NCBI GenBank assembly: GCA_003820635.1
Contig: RPOS01000296.1
Coordinates: 1-10,694, forward strand
Direction of reading: 5' to 3'
DNA: 10,694 nt
Source: Verrucomicrobiaceae bacterium
Lineage (GTDB): Bacteria; Verrucomicrobiota; Verrucomicrobiae; Verrucomicrobiales; Akkermansiaceae
In this document: one piece after another, positions 1-6,176 of the stretch
Numbering within the stretch: the stretch's first letter is position 1
How the letters are laid out: every line of letters begins with the position of its first letter
Made by a program: the position numbers and the translations under genes
Notes under the pieces: model-generated
Database searches by the model: none
What the model was told of the DNA's origin: nothing
Seen by the model: only the letters and a program-made list of their open reading frames with translations

Positions 1-38
1 AGCAGTTTATTGATCAATGCCGTTTAATTGTTCAGAAC

Positions 39-323
39 ATGGCCCAGGAACCCAACTCGAACACCGACAAATTGCAGAACAAATCAAAACCATCTTCTGT
101 GAACAGTTCCCCGTCATCGGAGAAGCTGTGTTCTCAACAAATTAAAAACTTAATTGAAAAGTATAAAGATCCTGAAGAGGCAAGGAAGTTTCTTCAGGAT
201 GCTGGAATTATTGATGAGCAAGGTGACTTAATGCCACCGTATCAACCTGTAAATTCCACAGAAGGACTAGACCCAGACGACAAATCAGATGAGCCGCAAC
301 GGTTCAGTCGTTTGTTTTTCTGA
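39..323 (+). CDS. Small hydrophilic protein of unknown function
   Basis: I do not recognise this 94-residue protein. The first 35 residues are rich in Ser, Asn, Lys and Gln and look disordered. Residues about 37-65 form a likely helical segment (KDPEEARKFLQDAGIIDEQG) followed by LMPPY, and the tail is acidic before a short RFSRLFF end. The ATG at 39 has no Shine-Dalgarno sequence. The same frame stays open to the left edge (reading QFIDQCRLIVQN), so this could be the C-terminus of a larger protein; another frame gives a short tail ending in TAA at 28-30, which would fit a separate upstream gene. The stop lies next to a T-rich stretch (311-319). A -1 shift there would add about 33 plausible residues, down to the TGA at 416-418. 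Confidence 0.6.
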   Translation: MAQEPNSNTDKLQNKSKPSSVNSSPSSEKLCSQQIKNLIEKYKDPEEARKFLQDAGIIDEQGDLMPPYQPVNSTEGLDPDDKSDEPQRFSRLFF

Positions 324-344
324 ATCTGTTTGAAGCGGTTGGTG

Positions 345-494
345 TGGTGGATGGTGAGTACTCTCTTGTACTGACCTGCCCGCCGTCCACCGGCGACGGA
401 ATGCCTAGTGACTCCTGAAAAACTACGAACGAATCGTAGCACCGGATCCGTTGCGCCACAGGGGATCCGGTAAATTTCCCGTATGGGAATACGG
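345..494 (+). other. Gene-free stretch with a cluster of inverted repeats; candidate structured RNA or leader
   Basis: Between the stop at 323 and the ATG at 502 there is no confident gene. Four nested or consecutive stems are visible: 345-356 with 381-392 (12 pairs, three of them G-T), enclosing AGTAC 357-361 with GTACT 368-372; CTACGA 423-428 with TCGTAG 434-439; ACCGGATCC 441-449 with GGATCCGGT 463-471 (9 perfect pairs); and CCGTAT 479-484 with ATACGG 489-494 around a GGGA loop. The last stem ends 7 nt before the ATG of the Gp88 gene. No T-run follows any of them, so they are poor intrinsic terminators. It could be a structured 5' leader, or coding sequence broken by frameshifts, since shifted frames read plausibly. 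It matches no RNA family I know. Confidence 0.4.
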
Positions 495-501
495 ACCTGA
501 G

Positions 502-1320
502 ATGTCCCTAAACTCATTCATTAGTCCAGCTTATCAACCACATTCAACTCCAATGCAACTCCTCAAATTTTCCAACGGCAACGGCAAGCTCAAGAACCGT
601 TTGATCTTTTCGCTGCCTGCTGGCCACTCATGTCCACACGCTGGTGTGTGCAAGACATTTGCTGACCGTGTCACCGGACTCATTACTGACCTGCCACAGT
701 ACACGGGCACAGAGGCAGATGAGTTCCGCTGCTTTGCCGCCATGGCAGAGGTGCGGCCCAACGTTCGTGCGGCACGATGGCACAATTGGGATCTCATTCG
801 TGAGGTCATCCACTCCAATGGCAGCCAAGCCGTGCTGCTCCGTGACCTGATCGACCTGTCACTCACGATGCAAGCACCGAAAGAACTGGTGCGCGTCCAC
901 GAGTCTGGTGACTTCTGGACTGAGAACTACATGCGGGCTTGGCTGATGGCTGCGGCACAGCGTCCCAAGCAAACCTTCTATGCCTATACCAAGTCCCTTG
1001 GCATGTGGTATAACCTGCGTGACCAGATCCCATCCAACTTTTATCTCACTGCATCTCACGGTGGGACGCTCGATTACTTGCTACCTAAGTACGGTGATGT
1101 GTTCCAGCGCATTGCCTATGTTGTCTACACAGAACAGCAAGCGGAGGAGCTGGGTCTTGAGATCGATCATGACGACAGCCATTGCTTAGGCGACAAACCG
1201 TTCGCACTCTTGGTGCATGGCAGCCAACGTGCTGGATCTGATGCCATGAAGGCACTGACTCAACGCAAGAAGGAAGGTGGCTTCGTCGGGTATGGCAAGT
1301 CAAATCAGAAGACAATCTGA
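502..1320 (+). CDS. Gp88-family phage protein
   Basis: A 272-residue protein matching, by motif order, the phage gene-product-88 family (Pfam GP88), common in phages and of unknown biochemical function. Visible landmarks are an N-terminal SNGNGKLKN...IFSLPAG motif with CPHAGVC (Cys44 and Cys50), then RCFAAMAEVRPNVRAARWHN (Cys77), then VHESGDFWTENY, FYAYTKSLGMW, IPSNFYLTASHGG, EIDHDDSHC and FALLVHGSQRAGS. The clustered Cys, His and Asp residues suggest metal binding, but this is inference. I chose ATG 502; a TTG at 451 would add 17 residues running through the inverted-repeat region, and ATG 553 would begin right at the conserved QLLKFSNGNGK segment. A hairpin 7 nt upstream of 502 could hinder initiation there. 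The gene ends 14 nt before a strong hairpin and stands apart from the polymerase block. Confidence 0.85.
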   Translation: MSLNSFISPAYQPHSTPMQLLKFSNGNGKLKNRLIFSLPAGHSCPHAGVCKTFADRVTGLITDLPQYTGTEADEFRCFAAMAEVRPNVRAARWHNWDLIREVIHSNGSQAVLLRDLIDLSLTMQAPKELVRVHESGDFWTENYMRAWLMAAAQRPKQTFYAYTKSLGMWYNLRDQIPSNFYLTASHGGTLDYLLPKYGDVFQRIAYVVYTEQQAEELGLEIDHDDSHCLGDKPFALLVHGSQRAGSDAMKALTQRKKEGGFVGYGKSNQKTI

Positions 1321-1326
1321 AGTGTC

Positions 1327-1354
1327 TTGACAAGGGTGAAAGATCGGATAGTAT
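1327..1354 (+). promoter_or_regulatory. Candidate sigma-70-type promoter overlapping a large inverted repeat
   Basis: TTGACA at 1327-1332 is a perfect -35 consensus. TAGTAT at 1349-1354 matches four of six -10 positions, with a 16-nt spacer. A transcript would start near 1361, about 15 nt before the ATG at 1376. The inverted repeat at 1335-1371 covers the spacer, the -10 and the predicted start, so it could act as an operator. The same repeat is also a good terminator hairpin, so the promoter match may be chance. Confidence 0.4.
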
Positions 1355-1375
1355 CTGTCCGTCTTTCATCCTTTT
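1335..1375 (+). terminator. Strong hairpin after the Gp88 gene, likely intrinsic terminator
   Basis: The strand 1335-1351 pairs with 1355-1371 around a 3-nt TAT loop, giving about 15 pairs with one bulged base on each side (T1344 and T1369) and one T-G pair, then TTTT at 1372-1375. It begins 14 nt after the Gp88 stop, the classical terminator position. The T-run is short and runs directly into the next ATG at 1376, so termination may be partial or regulated. Confidence 0.55.
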
Positions 1376-1609
1376 ATGTCGTACGTCATTGCTACCTGGA
1401 AAGATAGCCGCCCATTTGCCATCACAGCTTGTAAAACATCCAATGAATTTCAGTTAATTCCGCTAGATTCAGAGGTAGCTCTGAACAAGATCTTCTCCCA
1501 TCCATACCGGGCTGGTGCTCAGCAGATCTTGACGTGGATTAACAAAAATGACCGCAGCCTTGCCCGTGAAGAACTCAGCGTTTGCGATGAAGCCCGCTTC
1601 CGCAAATGA
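1376..1609 (+). CDS. Small protein of unknown function upstream of DNA polymerase
   Basis: A 77-residue protein, not recognised. It reads as an ordinary compact globular sequence (start SYVIATWKDSRPFAI, middle EFQLIPLDSEVALNKIF, end VCDEARFRK) with no obvious motif. Its ATG comes directly after the TTTT of the preceding hairpin, leaving no room for a ribosome-binding site if the transcript came through that hairpin. It overlaps the polymerase by 23 nt if the latter starts at 1587. It may be a leader gene coupled to polymerase translation. I am moderately sure it is real, because otherwise 1376-1586 would be empty. Confidence 0.55.
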   Translation: MSYVIATWKDSRPFAITACKTSNEFQLIPLDSEVALNKIFSHPYRAGAQQILTWINKNDRSLAREELSVCDEARFRK

Positions 1610-3413
1610 GAAATGGTACGTCTTTGATGTGGAGACCGACGGACTTTATGACAAGGCTTCCAAGGTTCACTGCATTGTCATCTATGACATCAACGGCCAA
1701 AGCACTTTGTCTTTTGGTCCTGGCGACATTGACTCTGCTCTTGAGTATCTGCGTAGTGCTGATGTTCTTATTGGCCACAACATCTGCTTTTATGACGTAC
1801 CCGTCTTAAAGAAGTTGTATCCAGACATTGAAATCAACGCACGCATCATTGACACACTCATCTGTACTCGTTTGATTTGGCCCAAAGAGGTTCTCTATGA
1901 GCTTGACATTGAACAATATCCGCAGGTTCCAAAGAAGAACCGTGGATCCGCATCGCTTAAGACATGGGGATGGCGCTTGGCCAGCCACAAGCTTGACTTC
2001 AAAGACTTCACTGAATACTCAGAGGAGATGCTCAAGTACTGCGTCCAAGACGTGGTGGTCACCTTCAATCTTTGGCAGCTTATCGCCACGCAAAATTATG
2101 AAGCATCGTCCCTTCTCTTGGAGCATGACTTTGCTTTGGCGATTAACAAACAAATTCGATCAGGTGTTCCTTTCGATTTGGATGCTGCTTTTGATTTGGT
2201 GGATAGCTTCCGAGCAAAGGAAGCAGAACTTGTATCACACCTGAAGGAAATCTTTCCACCCATCAAACATGAGTCAACATTCATTCCAAAAGTAAACAAC
2301 AAGAGTCGGGGCTATGTCAAAGGAGAACCATTTGTAAAAGTCAATTATGAAGAGTTTAACCCAGGTTCACGTCAACAGATTGTTGATCGCCTGTACAAAA
2401 AGTATGGATGGACTGCAGACAAAACAACTGAGAAAGGTAATCCAGTTCTCGATGATGATGTATTAGAAAAGCTTCCGTATCCAGAAGCTAAAACGCTGGC
2501 TGAATATATGTTGATCAAGAAACGTCTTGGTCAAATCGCTGATGGTAACAATGCTTGGATCAAACTCTATAACAACGATACCGGTTGCATCCACGGTGAT
2601 GTTACTACTAACGGTTGCATTACTGGGCGCTGTTCACACCGCAATCCAAATATGGGTCAGGTCCCGGCAGGTTACTCCCCTTATGGAAAGGAGTGTCGAA
2701 GTTTATTCATTCCTCCTGACGGGTGGGATCTCATTGGCGTTGACGCTAAGGCACTTGAGTTACGCTGCCTTGCTGGATACCTTGCCCTTTGGGATAACGG
2801 TGATTATGCAAGGCTAGTGACCGATGAAACAGTTGACATCCACACCTACAACCAAAAACAATTTGGTGTAGAGACCAGGGACATCAGCAAGCGTTTGCTC
2901 TATGGCATGCTCTATGGGTGTGGCTCTGTAAAGGCAGGCTCCATCATTGATCCAAATCTTAAGGATGAAGATGAGTTGCGCATGCTTGGGCGTAACGCTA
3001 TCGATGGTTTTATGCGTGGTGTTCCAGCATTGAAATCATTGAAGTATGAAATTGATAAGACAATTGGCTTGCGTGGTTATTTGATTGGCCTTGATCGTCG
3101 TCAGTTGTACTGTCGTTCTGCTTTCAAAGGATTGAATGTGTTGTTGCAATCAGCAGGTGCAATCCTCATGAAGCAAGTTGTGATTAACATTCACAACAAC
3201 ATCAAAACAAACCTTGGCTTGGAGTACGATCATGACTGGCAGCAACTGCTGATGGTCCATGACGAAGTCCAGCTAGCATGTAAGCCCCAGTACACCGACG
3301 CCATTAGGGAGCAGGCCATGAAAGCTTTCCCGCAGGCACAGGAATTCTTTGGGTTCCGTTGCAATATTGAAGGCGACTCTCGAGTAGGATCCGACTGGTC
3401 TCAAACGCACTGA
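1587..3413 (+). CDS. Family A DNA polymerase with 3'-5' exonuclease
   Basis: Replicative phage DNA polymerase of the T7/Pol I type. The N-terminal proofreading domain shows DVETDGL (Asp14, Glu16), GHNxxxYD (Asn65, Asp70) and YCVQD (Tyr151, Asp155), the Exo I-III motifs. The polymerase domain shows motif A GVDAKALELRCLAGY (Asp386), motif B on the O helix SKRLLYGMLYG (Lys435, Tyr439) and motif C MVHDEVQLA (His558, Asp559, Glu560). Both catalytic acidic residues are present, so it should be active. At 608 residues it is about 100 shorter than T7 polymerase, and I see no insertion matching the T7 thioredoxin-binding loop. Tyr439 sits at the position of E. coli Phe762, as in T7. I chose ATG 1587; ATG 1548 would add 13 residues but overlap the upstream gene by 62 nt. 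The stop overlaps the next start as TGATG. Confidence 0.95.
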   Translation: MKPASANEKWYVFDVETDGLYDKASKVHCIVIYDINGQSTLSFGPGDIDSALEYLRSADVLIGHNICFYDVPVLKKLYPDIEINARIIDTLICTRLIWPKEVLYELDIEQYPQVPKKNRGSASLKTWGWRLASHKLDFKDFTEYSEEMLKYCVQDVVVTFNLWQLIATQNYEASSLLLEHDFALAINKQIRSGVPFDLDAAFDLVDSFRAKEAELVSHLKEIFPPIKHESTFIPKVNNKSRGYVKGEPFVKVNYEEFNPGSRQQIVDRLYKKYGWTADKTTEKGNPVLDDDVLEKLPYPEAKTLAEYMLIKKRLGQIADGNNAWIKLYNNDTGCIHGDVTTNGCITGRCSHRNPNMGQVPAGYSPYGKECRSLFIPPDGWDLIGVDAKALELRCLAGYLALWDNGDYARLVTDETVDIHTYNQKQFGVETRDISKRLLYGMLYGCGSVKAGSIIDPNLKDEDELRMLGRNAIDGFMRGVPALKSLKYEIDKTIGLRGYLIGLDRRQLYCRSAFKGLNVLLQSAGAILMKQVVINIHNNIKTNLGLEYDHDWQQLLMVHDEVQLACKPQYTDAIREQAMKAFPQAQEFFGFRCNIEGDSRVGSDWSQTH

Positions 3414-3673
3414 TGGACTACGTTGACATCACTCAAGTTGAGCAGTGTCCTATCTGCGAGGTTAGCTGGATTCATTCCTACATTCCTCAAGAGTCTATAG
3501 ATAAAGGCTATTATTCTTCTACTCAAAAGTTTTTTAGCCGTGTTGTTGGTGTGGAGTATTTGGGGACTGACTGTGTCAATCATTATCAGTGTCCTGATTG
3601 TAATAGCTGTTGGGATCGAAAGGGTCAATTAGTTAAAATAGACAATCCACCCAATGTCTCGTCCTTGAGGTAA
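3413..3673 (+). CDS. Small zinc-ribbon protein
   Basis: An 86-residue protein with CPIC at residues 12-15 and CPDC at 60-63, a C-x2-C ... C-x2-C pattern expected to bind one zinc ion as a ribbon. Extra Cys54, His57 and Cys66 lie nearby. No other domain is visible, and its partner is unknown. It begins at the TGATG overlap with the polymerase stop and ends 38 nt before the SSB start, so a role in replication or its control is plausible by position only. Its last codons overlap the first copy of the repeated pseudoknot element (3660-3689), so ribosomes finishing this gene would pass through that structure. Confidence 0.75.
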   Translation: MDYVDITQVEQCPICEVSWIHSYIPQESIDKGYYSSTQKFFSRVVGVEYLGTDCVNHYQCPDCNSCWDRKGQLVKIDNPPNVSSLR

Positions 3674-3689
3674 GACGTTAAACTGCCTC
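3660..3689 (+). promoter_or_regulatory. Candidate H-type pseudoknot, copy 1, in the ssb leader
   Basis: Stem 1 is CGTC (3660-3663) with GACG (3674-3677). Stem 2 is GAGGTA (3667-3672) with TGCCTC (3684-3689), six pairs including one T-G. The strand joining stem 1 to stem 2 is TTAAAC. It ends 22 nt before the SSB ATG, and the intervening leader is C/A/T-rich with no Shine-Dalgarno sequence. Its 5' half lies inside the end of the zinc-ribbon gene, including the TAA stop. It matches the copies at 4774 and 8136 in a 10-of-11-nt loop core, while stem 2 bases differ but still pair. Confidence 0.7.
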
Positions 3690-3711
3690 TCACACAACCT
3701 TCTGGAATCAC

Positions 3712-4527
3712 ATGAACCAAGCTTTTGTTTGTGCTCAAACCACCGAGGAACCCCGCGAGGTTTCTATCTCTGCTACCTCATATGCTTTGAGGTGCAATGT
3801 TTTGTTGCCGCCTGTGGGTAACAAAGCACCTACTGCAATTGAACTCAACGTCTACGGCAAAAACTCAGAGCGTTTTGCACGCACTGCAAAGAACTCTCTG
3901 ATCTATATCCATGGTGCCAAGCTGCGGTATGACCTTGAGTCACGTACGCATTCACTGCATGGTGGTGTGATCACTCCAGTGACTGAATCATTTCCGATTC
4001 TTAACACTATCATCTTGAGTGGGCGTTGTGTCAAAGACATCCAGCAGGATGATCCACGGGCATTCAAGACAACAGCAGAAGGTTTGATGATCTGTAACCA
4101 GACGTTGTCTGTGAATACTGGTCGCAATCAAGCTGATCTATTCAACTTCTATGCCATCAATTCACACCAAGACAAACTGAATAACGCACAGTTGCTTGTT
4201 GACTTTACACGCAAAGGAACTGGCTTGACGATCAATGGTCGTCTGGTTACAGATTCTTGGCAGGATAAAGAAAGCAACCAACGGCGTTCTGTTTCCAAGA
4301 TCCAATTGGTATCCATGACACTGGCACCAAAGGTGTCAGGGGATACTGCTGCCCCATCCATCAAGCCTCAGACTGTTGTGGCTAGCTCAGACAAGGTTGC
4401 TCCTCTGTGGGGCGGCCGTACTGCTGAAGAGGCTGGTGATCCATGGACTGCTGCCTCTGGTGGTGGCCTGCCTGATCTGCCTGGTCACTATGGCAATGCA
4501 CCTGACCTCGAAGAAGTTCCCTTCTGA
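3712..4527 (+). CDS. ssb: Single-stranded DNA-binding protein with tandem OB-like halves
   Basis: A 271-residue protein that should coat single-stranded DNA during phage replication. The segment from about residue 165 to 205 (LTINGRLVTDSWQDKESNQR, then a hydrophobic strand ending LVSMTL) is the classic SSB OB-fold signature. The last residues, DLEEVPF, match the acidic, phenylalanine-ended tail that bacterial SSBs use to recruit replication proteins. Residues about 15-85 have similar alternating strands (VLLPPV, AIELNVYGK, LIYIHGAKL), so there are probably two OB-like domains; it is longer than the usual 110-180 residue SSB. Residues about 205-260 form a Pro/Gly/Ala-rich linker. The start is fixed by the ATG 22 nt after the pseudoknot element. 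The stop overlaps the next start as TGATG. Autogenous control through the leader pseudoknot is an inference. Confidence 0.85.
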   Translation: MNQAFVCAQTTEEPREVSISATSYALRCNVLLPPVGNKAPTAIELNVYGKNSERFARTAKNSLIYIHGAKLRYDLESRTHSLHGGVITPVTESFPILNTIILSGRCVKDIQQDDPRAFKTTAEGLMICNQTLSVNTGRNQADLFNFYAINSHQDKLNNAQLLVDFTRKGTGLTINGRLVTDSWQDKESNQRRSVSKIQLVSMTLAPKVSGDTAAPSIKPQTVVASSDKVAPLWGGRTAEEAGDPWTAASGGGLPDLPGHYGNAPDLEEVPF

Positions 4528-4769
4528 TGATTGAATCAACTCACGATCAATTCACTCTTCTTTACGAAGATGAAGACACCAAAGTTCTGCATGAATTCAA
4601 AGAGATTCTTGCTGACCGAGTTATCCAACACATGATTGATTTCCTCAAGGGGTGTGGATACATGGAAGACAGTATCTTTGAAACCATGAAGGAAATGTCC
4701 GATGATTACTTTAGTTTGTTAACTACTGCAACATGCGGAATGGAAAGGTGCAAGCCTGAGGCAGAATGA
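4527..4769 (+). CDS. Small acidic helical protein of unknown function
   Basis: An 80-residue, strongly acidic protein, not recognised. Residues 19-70 look helical (KVLHEFKEILADRVIQHMID, then FLKGCGYMEDSIFETMKEMS). It is translationally coupled to the SSB gene by a TGATG overlap, which suggests a replication-linked role. Its stop lies 5 nt before the second pseudoknot copy, close enough that a terminating ribosome would cover or melt that structure. An ATG overlapping its stop at 4766 could restart translation into the next gene. Confidence 0.7.
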   Translation: MIESTHDQFTLLYEDEDTKVLHEFKEILADRVIQHMIDFLKGCGYMEDSIFETMKEMSDDYFSLLTTATCGMERCKPEAE

Positions 4770-4773
4770 TGCC

Positions 4774-4802
4774 ACGTCCTGGGCATGACGTTAAACTGTC
4801 CA
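4774..4802 (+). promoter_or_regulatory. Candidate H-type pseudoknot, copy 2, before the DUF5895-like gene
   Basis: Stem 1 is ACGTC (4774-4778) with GACGT (4787-4791). A single C (4779) crosses stem 2. Stem 2 is TGGGCA (4780-4785) with TGTCCA (4797-4802), including one G-T pair. TAAAC (4792-4796) crosses stem 1. It ends 20 nt before ATG 4823. It matches the copy at 8136 in 26 of 29 positions, and two of the three differences are the two partners of one stem 2 pair (G-T here, T-A there). Confidence 0.75.
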
Positions 4803-4822
4803 CCCCTGACTACGAACCCATC

Positions 4823-5839
4823 ATGACCTCTTCCATGGCTACCAAGAAAACTTCTGCGCTTGCAACCCGTGGGCTCGACTCCTTCCGGATGTTCCAGTCC
4901 AAAGAATTTGTATCTGGCTACCAGAACCTTGTCACAATTCAACCCCTAAACAAATCAAAAGTACGCGGTTGGTTTGTACGTAAATCCGATCTGGATACAT
5001 GTGGATGGCTGGCAACTGAAGATCAGTTTGTCAAAGGCTCTGTCATCTGGGATTACAAGCAAACATTTGGTATGGCGCCTAACACCTCCATCGAGGAAGG
5101 CCTGAACTTTACTGAGCCACGTATTCAAATCCTGCTGCGCTCTCCTCTGATGGTTGAAGAAACCACAGGGATGCGTCAGACGATTGGCACCTTTGATAAC
5201 CCAGATGTCAAAGAGTTGTTTGATGCTGACAAGATTGCAGCCGATCTTGCCAACAGTAAAGGTGAAATGTACAAGCGCAAGTACAGCGTGCGTACCAAGT
5301 ACCTGATCTACATTCTGACTCAGGAGAACAAGCGTGCTCACAAGATCCCCATGGTTCTTACCCTGAAAGGATTGAATGGCACCGATGTGTCCGACAAAGT
5401 CAAGATGTATGAAAAGGAAATGTCCAAGTGCCTGAGCAAGGCACTGGACTCTGAAGTACCTCTGGCTTTCAATGAAAAGTTCTACGCCACTACCGTATTT
5501 GCTCCGGTACTTGCCAATGAAATGCGTGGCGCCAACAACGTTGAAATCTGCGCAATTGAATCTTTTGACATCCCTGATTATGTCGATCAAGACACCGCCG
5601 TCGAATCGCTGAGCCGCATGTCTATTCCTGATGAAGATCGGGAATCAACCTGGAAGTACCAGGAGATGTTTGGTGATTACATCAACCAACATGCACGGCA
5701 AGATGCTGAGAAGCTTGGCGGTGCCTATGGGATCAAGCAAGGTGTCGAGATTCTTCCCGTCACCCGCACCACGGATGCAGTCGATGTGAAAGCATTGCCT
5801 TCCCGTGATCCCATGACTGGTGAAGACAGTAGTCTCTGA
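4823..5839 (+). CDS. DUF5895-like protein, probable replication-associated factor
   Basis: A 338-residue protein that I associate, from memory and without a search, with the DUF5895 family of cyanobacteria and their phages; function unknown. Visible segments are SKVRGWFVRKSDLDTCGWLA, PRIQILLRSPLMVEE, YSVRTKYLIYILTQENKRAH with PMVLTLKGLNG, a KMYEKEMSKCL helix and a C-terminal part with WKYQEMFGDYI. The two-halved alternating strands are compatible with a DNA- or protein-binding fold, but no catalytic motif is visible. I chose ATG 4823 because the pseudoknot copy lies 20 nt upstream, the same spacing as in the other two genes. An ATG at 4766, overlapping the previous stop, would add 19 residues encoded by the element itself (MPRPGHDVKLSTPDYEPI), which look non-domain-like. 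It ends back to back with a leftward gene. Confidence 0.7.
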   Translation: MTSSMATKKTSALATRGLDSFRMFQSKEFVSGYQNLVTIQPLNKSKVRGWFVRKSDLDTCGWLATEDQFVKGSVIWDYKQTFGMAPNTSIEEGLNFTEPRIQILLRSPLMVEETTGMRQTIGTFDNPDVKELFDADKIAADLANSKGEMYKRKYSVRTKYLIYILTQENKRAHKIPMVLTLKGLNGTDVSDKVKMYEKEMSKCLSKALDSEVPLAFNEKFYATTVFAPVLANEMRGANNVEICAIESFDIPDYVDQDTAVESLSRMSIPDEDRESTWKYQEMFGDYINQHARQDAEKLGGAYGIKQGVEILPVTRTTDAVDVKALPSRDPMTGEDSSL

Positions 5840-6097
5840 TCAGGTTTTGATGTCAGGGTTAGCCAAGTCTGTTTGATCAATAGCTTTGTTATTGAAAATA
5901 AACATGTCTTGGACTAACCCACGGATTACACCTTGACGTTGAGTGGCGATCTGCGCAAGCAAGGTCGCCATTTCTTTTAAGGTGCTAACCGAATTGCAAT
6001 CTTCAATGGAGCGTTTAATTTTCTCAAGCCAAAACTTATCATCAAGCGTTGGTTCAATCTGGAATTGAGTTAGCGGTACGTATTTGATTTCTTCCAT
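5840..6097 (-). CDS. Leftward small helical protein, only reverse-strand gene in the window
   Basis: An 85-residue protein from ATG at 6097; a GTG at 6115 would add six residues. It fills a stretch with no rightward frame of note. Residues about 20-65 form two likely helices: TLDDKFWLEKIKRSIEDCNS, then LKEMATLLAQIATQRQGVIR and LVQDM. The pattern of a helix with FxLEK followed by a helix ending in QRQxxxRxLV resembles, in outline, short two-helix cyanobacterial proteins, including the phycobilisome-degradation NblA type, but I see no firm match and do not assign that function. Its stop abuts the stop of the DUF5895-like gene with no terminator visible between them. Being on the opposite strand, it needs its own promoter and may be an independently acquired cargo gene. 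Confidence 0.65.
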   Translation of the reverse strand: MEEIKYVPLTQFQIEPTLDDKFWLEKIKRSIEDCNSVSTLKEMATLLAQIATQRQGVIRGLVQDMFIFNNKAIDQTDLANPDIKT

Positions 6098-6176
6098 GGT
6101 GTATTTGAATTGCACTCATAGGTTACATCTATAGTAAACCCTAGTTCAAAACTTCAAAATGTATTAACAACTACAA
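6098..6176. promoter_or_regulatory. Divergent intergenic region, probable promoters both ways
   Basis: This AT-rich stretch lies between a leftward and a rightward gene, so it must supply at least the leftward start. Rightward, TTGAAT (6105-6110) and TATAGT (6130-6135) make a weak pair with a long 19-nt spacer. Leftward, the complement reads TTGAAG, 15 nt, TACTAT. Neither pair is strong, so only the location is well supported. Confidence 0.4.

Noticed and set aside
392..431. Glutamine riboswitch (glnA/Downstream-peptide type)
   Set aside because: GACGGAA at 395-401 recalls part of the consensus, but the following conserved GUAGG-like segment and the closing stem in the right order are missing.
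242..517. Reverse-strand frame of 91 codons across the inverted-repeat region
   Set aside because: It runs antisense to the end of the first gene and the stems, has Arg/Ser-rich shadow composition, and has no supporting context.
4955..5590. Long reverse-strand frame of 211 codons opposite the DUF5895-like gene
   Set aside because: The forward frame has better protein character, fits the gene order and spacing, and continues to the proper junction; the reverse frame is Cys/His/Phe-rich and irregular, as expected of an antisense shadow.
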